From Streptomyces thermodiastaticus (GTDB lineage: Bacteria; Actinomycetota; Actinomycetes; Streptomycetales; Streptomycetaceae): a DNA stretch of 64,000 bases. A program made the position numbers and the translations under genes. The DNA lies in assembly GCF_014656135.1 (NCBI RefSeq), contig NZ_BNBV01000025.1:23360-87359 (forward strand), given 5' to 3'. The notes under the pieces are model-generated. The model was not told where the DNA came from and did not search any database. It was given only the letters and a program-made list of their open reading frames with translations. Shown piece after piece: positions 26,811 through 34,573 of this stretch (position 1 is the first letter of the stretch; every line of letters starts with the position of its first letter).

Positions 26811-27295
26811 CTACACCCATGGTCGGGGGCGGTAACGGTTGGCACGTTCCACCAGGTCGGGTCCTCTCCTCGCCGCCGGACGCCAGCCGGGCCGGCGTGC
26901 GGTACGAACGCTCCAGGCCGAAGCGCAGTCCCCGCTCGTCCAGGCCGCTGCCGAGCAGCACCCGCCGCGAGGCCGGGCCGGAGACCCGGCCCCCGGAGAG
27001 TACCCAGTCCAGCGCGCGGCCGAGGACTTCCGTCGCCGGCAGCTCGCGCCGCGCCGGGTCGAGCCCGTACGCCTCCAGGGCCTCCACCTGCGCGGCCGCG
27101 GCCGTCAGGTCGTCCAGGAACGGCGTGTCGGACGGCTCGGGACGACGGTGCCGCAGCCGGGTCCGGACCGCCGCCGCACGCGCCGCCGTGCAGCGGCGAG
27201 CGCGAGCAGAACCGCTTGCGTTCGGGCACCTCCGGGTTCCGCAGCACCATCGAGCGCGGGTCGGGCCGCTGACAGCCCGACCCCGCCCGGCTCAT
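26811..27295 (-). pseudogene. PknG-like Ser/Thr kinase, kinase core deleted
   Basis: Only the two ends of a PknG-type kinase remain. ATG 27295 begins MSRAGSGCQRPDPRSMV and NPEVPERKRFCSRS, the Cys-rich N-terminal motif of the family. At about 27195 it jumps, out of frame, to the C-terminal TPR end: DLTAAAAQVEALEAYGL, LDERGLRFGLERSYR and, after a further frameshift near 26860, LVERANRYRPRPWV and TAG at 26811-26813. The catalytic domain and most TPRs, roughly 600 or more residues, are absent. The start overlaps the stop of the coiled-coil gene upstream, showing the original operon coupling. Loss of function is certain if the sequence is correct. Confidence 0.88.
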
Positions 27296-28608
27296 GGTGT
27301 TCCCCCGTCGTCCCGCGGCGCGCCCTGCCCGGGCACCCGTGCGGCGCCGAGCAGTTCGGCCGCCGCCTGCTGGTAGCGCAGCACCGCCTGCTCGGCCACC
27401 CGCAGATCGCACGGCGCGCTCCACAGCATGCGGCGCGCGATGTCGTACCGCTCCACCAGCAGCGGGTCCTCCGCCAGGCCGTGCCGGGCCACCTTCGCCC
27501 GGTAGGCGTCCAGACGGCCGCGCAGCTCGGCCCGGACCGCCAGCGGCGCGGTCACCGCCGTCAACGACTCGCGGGCCCGCTGCAGTTCGTCCTCGGCTTT
27601 CTGCTCCAGCGCGTCCAGCAGCGGCGACAGACGGTGCCACTGGGCCCGCCGCCGGTACTCGGCGGCCGTCGCCAGCTGCTCGTGCAGCGCGGTCGGCGGA
27701 CCGCTGACCACCGGCACCTCCGTGGCGGCGATCTTCGCCAGCACCTCGCCGCGCGCGGTGCGCGCCTCGGCCAGCGTGCGGTCCGCGCGCGAGAGCACGT
27801 CCCGGAGCTTCAGCAGCCGCTGCTCGGCGTCCCGCCGCACCCCGAGCACCGCCTCCACCTCCCGGCGCACGTCCTCCAGCGCCCGCGCCTGCCGGTCGTA
27901 CACCGTGGTGTCCGGCCGGCCGCCGCCCGGGGCGGAACTGCCCGAGGCCGGGACCCAGAACGCCAGCGGGTCGGAGATCACCTGCTCGCGCAGCTTCGTC
28001 AGGGTGCGGGTGATGCGCTCCAGGTCGTCGCCCGCCGGGTGCTCGCCGGGCCGGACGCCGACGGAGTGCGCCAGCCGGCGGGTGCGCTGCAGCTCGGCGG
28101 AGAGCAGGTCGATCCGGGCGGGCAGCGCCGACCAGACCGTGTCGGCGGCGATCACCACGTCCAGCCCGGCGGCGTACAGCTCGTTGATCCGCTCCACCAG
28201 CGCGGCCAGGGTGAAACGGCGGCTGAGCCGGCCCGCGTCCGGCCCGCCCGCGGCGGCCTCCGCCGACCCGGGCACCGTCACGCACGCGCCGCGCAGCAGC
28301 TCCGTCAGCGCCACCAGGTCCTCGTGGCTGGACCAGCGGCGGCGGGCACGGATCTGCTGTGCGCGGCGCAACGCGTCGGTGTAGGCGTCGAAGTACGTCC
28401 ACAGCAGAGCGATCGACGCCTCCGCGCGCGCCCAGCGCTCCTTGGTGACGCCGGTCAGCTCGGCGCCCTCCAGGAGTCTGCGGCCCGCGTGGTCCTGCAG
28501 GGCCAACAGGGAGGTCTCGATCGCCTCGTGCTCCGCGGCCAGCCGCGCCAGCGCACGGTCCACCTCGTCCCGGTCCAGCACCGGCTCGGCGGGGTCCGTG
28601 CCGCCCAT
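27292..28608 (-). CDS. Coiled-coil protein of the PknG/GlnH signalling cluster
   Basis: A 438-residue soluble protein made mostly of long helices with heptad character (RDEVDRALARLAAEHEAIET, RAEASIALLWTYFDAYTDAL and ALEDVRREVEAVLGVRRDAE). It has no membrane segment and no enzymatic motif. GAGAGGTG lies a few bases before ATG 28608. Its stop overlaps the start of the kinase remnant (ATGA), and the GlnH-like remnant lies upstream. It may link the membrane receptor to the kinase as a scaffold; that is inference from position. It remains open although both neighbours are destroyed. Confidence 0.83.
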   Translation of the reverse strand: MGGTDPAEPVLDRDEVDRALARLAAEHEAIETSLLALQDHAGRRLLEGAELTGVTKERWARAEASIALLWTYFDAYTDALRRAQQIRARRRWSSHEDLVALTELLRGACVTVPGSAEAAAGGPDAGRLSRRFTLAALVERINELYAAGLDVVIAADTVWSALPARIDLLSAELQRTRRLAHSVGVRPGEHPAGDDLERITRTLTKLREQVISDPLAFWVPASGSSAPGGGRPDTTVYDRQARALEDVRREVEAVLGVRRDAEQRLLKLRDVLSRADRTLAEARTARGEVLAKIAATEVPVVSGPPTALHEQLATAAEYRRRAQWHRLSPLLDALEQKAEDELQRARESLTAVTAPLAVRAELRGRLDAYRAKVARHGLAEDPLLVERYDIARRMLWSAPCDLRVAEQAVLRYQQAAAELLGAARVPGQGAPRDDGGTP

Positions 28609-28693
28609 CGATCACCTCTCGCTGCTCGTGATGTTCCCTACGGTCGTACGCCGGCCGCCGGCGGGATCCGCCCGCCGCCCCGGACGGCTCCGG

Positions 28694-29244
28694 TCACCTG
28701 TACACCGGTTCCGGCGGGGTCGCCGACGGTGTGTCCTTACCCAGCGCGGGAAGCAACCACCTGTCGTACGACGCCTTCCAGCCCCCGTCCTTGCGGTAGT
28801 CGTCCAGTATCCGGTTCATCCGGCGCACCAGATCGTCCGCGCCCCGCCTCATCGCCACCCCGCAGTACTCCTCGGTGAAGGCGGTGCCCTTCAGGTCCAC
28901 CGTGGGGTCCTGCGCGGCCTGGCTCGCGGCGAGCGCACCGTCGGTCACCACCGCGTCCGCCTCGCCGAGCTGCAGCCGCACCGGATGGCCTCGACCGCCG
29001 GCCCCGTGACGTCGGACGGGGGCAGGCTCAGGTGCTGCGCGGTGGCGTCCGTGCAGGCGCCGGCCCTGGCCTGGGCGGCCTCGGCCGTGGGAGCGCGCCC
29101 GAGGGAGGGGCCGCCCGGACCGTGCTGCTCCAGCTTCGGCAGCAGCAGCACGAAGGCCAGCGCCAGCGCGCAGAGCACCGCCATCGCGCCGACGCCGCCC
29201 CAGCCCCTCAGCCGGGTCCGCAGCCGCGTCGTCCGCATCCTCAC
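28694..29244 (-). pseudogene. GlnH-like glutamate-binding protein, internal deletion
   Basis: The N-terminus is intact: RMRTTRLRTRLRGWGG, then a membrane-anchor/signal helix (VGAMAVLCALALAFVLLLP), a linker, and SDVTGPAVEAIR. At about 28980 the sequence jumps out of frame straight to VRLQLGEADAVVTDGALAAS, AFTEEYCGVAMRRGADDLVR and DGGWKASYDRWLLPALGKD, the C-terminal lobe of a periplasmic glutamate/glutamine-binding fold. About 180 residues, including most of lobe 1 and the ligand-binding residues, are missing. The family protein reports extracytoplasmic amino acids to the membrane partner GlnX and the kinase PknG. The deletion junction is visible directly. Confidence 0.85.
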
Positions 29245-29295
29245 GCCTTCTTCCCTCGCGCTGCCGTCCTGCTTCCCTCGTGCTGCCGTCCTGCG

Positions 29296-29814
29296 TCACC
29301 GGTACTCCGGCAGCCTGCGGCCTATGCCCAGCACCGCCGCCGCGCCCAGCACCGCGAGCGCCGCCGCCCCGGCCGGCAGACCGGTCAGCGCACCCCGGCC
29401 GTCCCGCGCGGCAGCACCGCGACGGTGGCGGCGGCGACCAGTCCCCGGTTGAGCACCCGGTTCGTGCGCGGGTAGGTGCGGTACTGCGCCCAGCCCAGCG
29501 CGGCCGGCGCGACGACCCCCAGCGCGATCGCCACCCACGGCCGGGAGCCGGCGTGACCGCAGTCGGCCCGCAGACGCTGGTTCTCCCGCTGGTACAGCTC
29601 CTGAGCGGCCGGCAGCATCTGCTTGCGCATCAGGTCGTCGGCGGTCCGCAGACAGGCACCGCCGACCAACAAGCCCTGCCGGTTGTCGGCGCGGGCGGAT
29701 TCCACACGCGGTACGGCGCGCGGCGGGCCGCGCGGGGGACGGATGCGGCTGCGACGGGACGGCTGGCACGGCCGGGCTCCCCGGCGCCGTACCGCCTGCC
29801 GGCGGTTGTGTCAC
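29296..29814 (-). pseudogene. GlnX-like four-helix membrane sensor, two internal deletions
   Basis: GTG 29814, with a purine-rich GGGGGAGG six bases upstream, starts VTQPPAGGTAPGSPAVPAV. At about 29703 the frame breaks and continues SARADNRQGLLVGGACLRTA, DLMRKQMLPAAQELYQREN and WVAIALGVVAPAALGWAQYR. At about 29400 a second out-of-frame join leads to GRGALTGLPAGAAALAVLG and AVLGIGRRLPEYR with a stop at 29296. An intact relative is about 450 residues, with paired helices flanking a helical extracytoplasmic sensor. The first helix pair and most of the second half are gone. Immediately downstream is the equally damaged GlnH-like gene. Confidence 0.82.
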
Positions 29815-30043
29815 TGCCGACCTCCCCCCCGTGGTCGTCCGTCGCCGCCCGTGCCACCGCCGCCCGGGACGTCCGTCCGCCCCGGCCGGAACGCCGGTGC
29901 GCCGCGCCGCACGGCAGCCGTTGGCCGGCGAACTTCGCGCCCTCGCACCACCCTTCGCCCAGGAATACGCCGGGGGATGCCGTTCGGTTCCCCGTGCGGC
30001 AATTCCCCTGCGCACCGCGCGGCACGCGCCGACAATCCCTCGT

Positions 30044-30502
30044 ATGAATCAACAGACATCCGTACCGGACGACTTCGTCGTCCCCCAGGGCCTCAGGGGC
30101 GACGGCTTCCGTCTGGAACCGCTGGGAGAGCAGCACAACGAGTCCGATCACGAGGCGTGGACGTCCAGCATCGCGCACATCCGCGCCACCCCGGGCTTCC
30201 AGGACCGCGCCTGGCCGCCCGTCGACGGCATGAGCCTCGAGGAAAACCTGCGCGATCTGCGCCTCCACGCCGACGACTTCGCCCGGCGCTTCGGCTTCAC
30301 CTACACCGTGCTCGACGACGACCGGGTGGTCGGCTGCGTGTACATCTACCCGCTGCGCAGCGACCCGGGCGTCATGGGCGTCCGCTCCTGGGTGCGCGCC
30401 GACCGCCAGGACCTCGACGGCCCGCTGTACAGCGCGGTGAGGAACTGGCTGGTGACGTCATGGCCGTTCGAGAGGATCATGTACCGGGACCTTCAGCCGT
30501 GA
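30044..30502 (+). CDS. GNAT-family N-acetyltransferase
   Basis: A 152-residue acetyltransferase-like protein. The GNAT core is short: LRGDGFRLEPLGEQHNESDH at the N-terminus, the acetyl-CoA-side strand RFGFTYTVLDDDRVVGCVYI, then a helix and VRSWVRADR. The canonical Q/RxxGxG/A loop is poorly preserved. The family of which it reminds me has the same compact form. ATG 30044 has no Shine-Dalgarno but a -10-like GACAAT ends seven bases upstream, so a leaderless transcript is possible. Its 3' end overlaps a broken membrane gene on the other strand. The substrate is unknown. Confidence 0.8.
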   Translation: MNQQTSVPDDFVVPQGLRGDGFRLEPLGEQHNESDHEAWTSSIAHIRATPGFQDRAWPPVDGMSLEENLRDLRLHADDFARRFGFTYTVLDDDRVVGCVYIYPLRSDPGVMGVRSWVRADRQDLDGPLYSAVRNWLVTSWPFERIMYRDLQP

Positions 30503-30726
30503 CGGCGCCGCCCTCTGCGCCCTGAACCGAGTGCACGGACAGCCCAGCAGGCACACCGTCCACAGCATCACGGCGGAGCACCACATCAGCCCCGCCGCCG
30601 TGGTGAGGGGACGGACGTACTGGCCGTATGCGGCGGACCTGACCTGCAGGGCCAGGAACGGCAGGAGCGTCCCAGCACCGCGAGAGCGGCGGCACCGGCT
30701 GCGAAATCGGCGTATGAACGACGCAT
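30458..30726 (-). pseudogene. Small two-helix membrane protein, frameshifted
   Basis: GGAGGAG stands four bases before ATG 30726, which starts MRRSYADFAAGAAALAVLG. The hydrophobic pattern then continues only in another frame: TLLPFLALQVRSAAYGQYV and then TAAGLMWCSAVMLWTVCLLG, stopping at 30458 inside the GNAT gene. The total length is one base off a multiple of three, so a single-base change near 30670 would restore an 89-residue protein. A sequencing error cannot be excluded. No family is recognised. Confidence 0.55.
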
Positions 30727-30799
30727 GTGTCTCCTCCGTGACCGGTGAGTTGTTGCTTCCCGCAGGGATACGGCTCCACGCCGCACCCCGGGCCGGCCG

Positions 30800-31771
30800 T
30801 CACGCCTCGAAGTGCCTCCGCACCCGTTCGTACGCCGCCGTCGGCGCTCCCACCCGGTCCAGTCCCAGCAGGGCCGCGCCGAGGACCGGACGGGCCGTCA
30901 CGACCCGGGGCACGGCCTTGGGGGCGCGGGCGGCCAGCCGGGCCCGGATGCCGTGGTCCAGCTGAGGGTGACAGGCCGCCAGGACGCTGCCGCCGAGCAG
31001 CACCGGGGTTTCCTCGTCGAGCAGGCCGAGCCGGGTCAGGGCGACCGTCGCCATGGTGACGACCTCCTCCGCCAAGCGGTCCACGATCGAGCGGGCGACC
31101 GGGTCGCCCTCGGCCGCGGTGGCGAACAGCACCGGTGCCAGCTCGTGACGGCGGTGCTGCTCCAGGCGACCGAGGTGCAGGGCCTCGATCAGGGCGTACA
31201 TGGAGTCCAGGCCGAAGTGGCCGGGCAGGGCGTGCGCCAGCGCGGTCGGCTCGCCGCGGCCGTCCTCCGCGCGGGCGGCGTACCACAGGGCCTCCTCGGC
31301 CAGCGCCCAGCCGCCGCCGAAGTCCCCGGAGAGCCGTCCGAGCGCGGGGAAGCGGGCGGTGGCACCGTCCGGGCGCATGCCGACGCAGTTGATGCCCGCC
31401 CCGCACACCACCGCGACCCCGCACGGCTCGGACACGCCGGCGCGCAGGATCGCGAAGGTGTCGTTGCGGACGTCGGCCGTCGTGCCCCAGGCGCGCTCCC
31501 CGAGGGCGGCCGCCAGCTGTTCCTCCTCCGCCGGCAGGTCGGCGTTGGCCAGGCACGCCGAGACATGGGTGACGGAGGTGACTGCGGCGGCGTCGAAGGC
31601 ACGGGCGACCGTCTCGGCCAGGGTGCCGACCGCCGTCGCCACCCCCACGGCCGGGGGCCGGAAGCCGCCGCCGCGGGCCGTGGCCAGGACGCGGCCGTCG
31701 GCCGCCACGACCGCGACGTCGGTCTTGCTGTTGCCCGCGTCGATGGCGAGAACGCTCGCGGTCAGGCCCAC
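30800..31771 (-). CDS. N-acetylglucosamine-kinase-type sugar kinase (BadF/BadG ATPase family)
   Basis: A 323-residue ASKHA-fold kinase. The phosphate-1 loop is LAIDAGNSKTDVAVV, the catalytic region has VSACLANADLPAEEE, phosphate 2 shows CGVAVVCGAGINCVG, and the adenosine motif is in TPVLLGGSVLAACHP. GDFGGGWALAEEAL is typical of GlcNAc kinases of this family. GTG 31771 is chosen because it lies inside the stop region of the GH4 gene (10-base overlap) and gives the standard N-terminus. With the glycosidase and ROK regulator it forms a set for taking up and phosphorylating an amino sugar or related glycoside product. Confidence 0.87.
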   Translation of the reverse strand: MGLTASVLAIDAGNSKTDVAVVAADGRVLATARGGGFRPPAVGVATAVGTLAETVARAFDAAAVTSVTHVSACLANADLPAEEEQLAAALGERAWGTTADVRNDTFAILRAGVSEPCGVAVVCGAGINCVGMRPDGATARFPALGRLSGDFGGGWALAEEALWYAARAEDGRGEPTALAHALPGHFGLDSMYALIEALHLGRLEQHRRHELAPVLFATAAEGDPVARSIVDRLAEEVVTMATVALTRLGLLDEETPVLLGGSVLAACHPQLDHGIRARLAARAPKAVPRVVTARPVLGAALLGLDRVGAPTAAYERVRRHFEA

Positions 31772-33027
31772 GTGAGGTGCTCCCGGTTGTGTGCGATCAG
31801 CTCGTCGGTCAGGGTCTCGGCGGTGGCGTACTGGCCGATCAGCGGGTGGGCGAGCAGGGCGCGCAGGACCCGCTCCCGGCCGCCGTGCAGGGCCGCTCGC
31901 AGGGCCAGGTCCTCGTACGCGGTCACGTTCGCCACCAGGCCCGCGTACAGCGGGTCCAGCGGGGCCACCGGCAGGGGCGCGGCGCCCTCGGGACCGACCT
32001 TCGCCGGCACCTCGATCACCGCGTCGTCGGGCAGGAACGGCAGCGTGCCCCGGTTGAGGGTGTTGACGACCTGATGGGGGCTGCCGCCCCCGCCGAGCAG
32101 CGCGGCGGCGAGGTCCACGGCCGCCTCCGAGTAGTAGGCGCCGCCCCGCTTGGCCAGCAGCGCGGGCTTCCCGGCGAGCGCCGGATCGGCGTACAGGCGC
32201 AGCAGCTGCCGTTCCATGGCGGCCACCTCTTCGGCCCGGGACGGCTTGGTGCGCAGCTCCTCCACCACCTGGTCGTGGGCGTAGTAGTAGCGCAGGTAGT
32301 AGGAGGGGACGGTGCCGAGACGGTCCAGCAGCGACCGGGGCAGGCGCAGATCGGCGGCGATGGCGTCGCCGTGCTCGGCCAGCAGCCGGGGCAGGACGTC
32401 CGGGCCGTCCGGTCCGCCGAGCCGTACGCCGGTCTCCCAGGTGAGGTGGTTCAGGCCCACATGGTCCAGGTGGACCTCGGCGGGGGCGGTGCCCAGCAGC
32501 GCGGCGAACTTCCGCTGCAGGCCGATCGCCACGTTGCACAGCCCGACCGCACGATGCCCGGCCTGCAGCAGTGCGCGGGTGACGATGCCGACCGGGTTGG
32601 TGAAGTCGATGATCCACGCCTTCGGGCTGATCCGGCGCACGCGTTCGGCGATGTCCAGGACCACCGGGACGGTGCGCAGCGCCTTGGCCAGTCCGCCGGC
32701 GCCGGTGGTCTCCTGGCCGACGCAGCCGCACCGCAGCGGCCAGGTCTCGTCCTGCTGCCGGGCCGCCTGGCCGCCCACGCGCAGCTGCAGCAGCACCGCG
32801 TCGGCACCGTCCACCGCCGCGTCCACGTCGGACGTGGTGACGATCCGGCCGGGGTGGCCCTGCCGGGCGAAGATGCGCCGGGCCAGGCCGCCGACCACTT
32901 CCAGACGGTCGGCCGCCGGGTCGACGAGCACCAGTTCCTCCACGGGCAGGGTGTCCCTCAGGCGGGCGAAGCCGTCGACGAGTTCCGGCGTGTAGGTCGA
33001 GCCGCCGCCGACCACGGTGAGTTTCAT
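31762..33027 (-). CDS. 6-phospho-beta-glucosidase, glycoside hydrolase family 4
   Basis: A 421-residue NAD- and metal-dependent glycosidase. GH4 motifs are clear: the Rossmann start KLTVVGGGSTYTPELVDGFA, GQETTGAGGLAKALRTVPV, the metal and substrate loops IIDFTNPVGIVTRAL and VGLCNVAIGLQRKF, VGLNHLTWETGV and SYYLRYYYAHDQV. GH4 enzymes oxidise C3 and eliminate the aglycone; the beta-gluco-type signature suggests 6-phospho-beta-glycosides. The kinase gene downstream overlaps it, which would supply or remove the 6-phosphate. Start ATG 33027 is the family N-terminus. Confidence 0.93.
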   Translation of the reverse strand: MKLTVVGGGSTYTPELVDGFARLRDTLPVEELVLVDPAADRLEVVGGLARRIFARQGHPGRIVTTSDVDAAVDGADAVLLQLRVGGQAARQQDETWPLRCGCVGQETTGAGGLAKALRTVPVVLDIAERVRRISPKAWIIDFTNPVGIVTRALLQAGHRAVGLCNVAIGLQRKFAALLGTAPAEVHLDHVGLNHLTWETGVRLGGPDGPDVLPRLLAEHGDAIAADLRLPRSLLDRLGTVPSYYLRYYYAHDQVVEELRTKPSRAEEVAAMERQLLRLYADPALAGKPALLAKRGGAYYSEAAVDLAAALLGGGGSPHQVVNTLNRGTLPFLPDDAVIEVPAKVGPEGAAPLPVAPLDPLYAGLVANVTAYEDLALRAALHGGRERVLRALLAHPLIGQYATAETLTDELIAHNREHLTWA

Positions 33028-33183
33028 CTGCGTCCCTCGATCCCCTTGTCCCTCGGCGTCCCTCGGCTCTCCTTCTCCCGCGGACCCCGGTAGGCGCTCT
33101 ACCCCTCGGCTCCCCTGCGTGATCCCCCGCGCCGCGCGTGCCGGGCGCGTGCCGGGCGCGCTTCGGGCCGCCCAGGGGACCCG

Positions 33184-34431
33184 TCAGCGGGAGGTGTCGA
33201 AGACCTCGTCCCGGGTGGCCGCGAGCGCGCTCTCCAGCGCCCCGCGCAGCACGGGCGACTCCAGCACCTCGCCGACCACCAGCTGCGGCCGGGAGGCCGC
33301 CAGCTCCTCCAGCTCGTCCTGCACCAGGCCGCGCAGCACCTCGCCGCCCGCGGTGAGACAGGCGCCGGCGAGCACCACCAGCTCGGGGTCGAGGACGGAC
33401 ACGAGGGAGGCCAGACCGGTGGCCAGCCGGGTGGCGTACGCCGCCAGGAAGGCACGGTGGGGTCCGCCGGCGTGATCGGCGGCGCGGGCCACGAGCGCGG
33501 CGGCCACCTCGGCGTACTGGCCCGTCGGCACGTCCTCGACGCCCAGCCGCCGGGCCAGCGCCGGCAGCGCCTGGGAACCGGCCAGCTCCTGGAAGCCGCC
33601 GCTGTTGGCCTGGGTGACCTGGCGCACCAGCGGGGCGCCGGGCACCGGCAGGAACCCGACCTCGCCCGCGCCGCCGGTCCAGCCGCGGTGCAGCCGGCCG
33701 CCGAACACCAGGGCGGCGCCCAGCCCCTCCTGGTTCCACAGCAGCACGAAGTCCCGGTGGCCGCGGGCCGCGCCGAGGCGCTGCTCGGCGACGGCGACCA
33801 GGTTGACGTCGTTCTCGTGCTCCACAGGCATCGGCAGGGCGGCGGCCAGCTCCTCAAGGAGCGTGGGGGAGTGCCAGCCGGGCAGGTGGGCGGCGTAGCG
33901 CAGCCGGCCGGTGCGCGGGTCGAAGGCGCCCGGGGTGCCGACGACCAGGCGGCGGACGTCGTCGCGGGCCAGGCCGGCGGCCTTGAGCGCGCCGTCGAGC
34001 GCTTCGGTGACCAGGTGCACGACGGGCCGGGCCGGGCGGCGGCCCGGGGTTGGCAGCTCGTACGCGCCGACGGTGCGGCCGGTGAGGTCGGCGACCGCGG
34101 CCCGGATGCGCTGCGGGGTGACGTCGAGGCCCGACGCGTAGGCGGCGGCGGGATTCACCGCGTACAGCCGTGCGCTCGGGCCCGGGCGCCCCGTGCTGGT
34201 GCCGGTGGCGACGACGAGCCCGGCGGCCTCCAGCCGGGCCAGCAGCTGGGCGGCGGTGGGCTTGGACAGACCGGTCAGCGTGCCGAGCCGGGTCCGGGAC
34301 AGCGGCCCGTGCTCCAGCAGCAGCTCCAGGGCGGCCCGGTCGTTCATGGCGCGCAGGACGCTCGGGGTGCCCGGGGTGACCGGAGTGGCCGAAGCGCCCG
34401 GGGAGTCCGGGGTGCCGGTCGGTCCTGCCAT
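33184..34431 (-). CDS. ROK-family transcriptional regulator
   Basis: A 415-residue repressor-type protein. The N-terminal winged helix-turn-helix spans about residues 28-85 (MNDRAALELLLEHGPLSRTR and LTGLSKPTAAQLLARLEAAG). The ROK sugar-kinase-like domain follows, with LVVGTPGAFDPRTGRL, HENDVNLVAVAEQR and LWNQEGLGAALV. The usual zinc-site Cys cluster after the sugar-binding His/Glu region is not obvious. It lies directly upstream of the GH4 and kinase genes in the same direction and presumably controls them. The first 27 residues are a Thr/Pro-rich extension, so an internal start is possible. Confidence 0.9.
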   Translation of the reverse strand: MAGPTGTPDSPGASATPVTPGTPSVLRAMNDRAALELLLEHGPLSRTRLGTLTGLSKPTAAQLLARLEAAGLVVATGTSTGRPGPSARLYAVNPAAAYASGLDVTPQRIRAAVADLTGRTVGAYELPTPGRRPARPVVHLVTEALDGALKAAGLARDDVRRLVVGTPGAFDPRTGRLRYAAHLPGWHSPTLLEELAAALPMPVEHENDVNLVAVAEQRLGAARGHRDFVLLWNQEGLGAALVFGGRLHRGWTGGAGEVGFLPVPGAPLVRQVTQANSGGFQELAGSQALPALARRLGVEDVPTGQYAEVAAALVARAADHAGGPHRAFLAAYATRLATGLASLVSVLDPELVVLAGACLTAGGEVLRGLVQDELEELAASRPQLVVGEVLESPVLRGALESALAATRDEVFDTSR

Positions 34432-34454
34432 GCGCCTCGCCCCCTGAAAGCCCG

Positions 34455-34476
34455 CATTGTCAGCAAACTTTCCTGT
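34455..34476 (-). promoter_or_regulatory. Candidate promoter/operator of the ROK regulator
   Basis: The minus strand reads GGAAAGTTTGCTGACAAT about 25 bases before the regulator start. It combines a GACAAT box with an AT-rich GGAAAGTTTGC element in an otherwise GC-rich gap. AT-rich elements of this look (GTTTACTTTCC-like) are common operators of ROK genes in Streptomyces. The match is weak. Confidence 0.25.
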
Positions 34477-34573
34477 CCGGACGCTAGGCCCGGCGCGACA
34501 CGAGCGTCAAGGCCGCATGCCGCAGGCCCGGCGGCCGTCACCCGCCCCGGGCCGGACCTGCGCGCTGCCCGCC

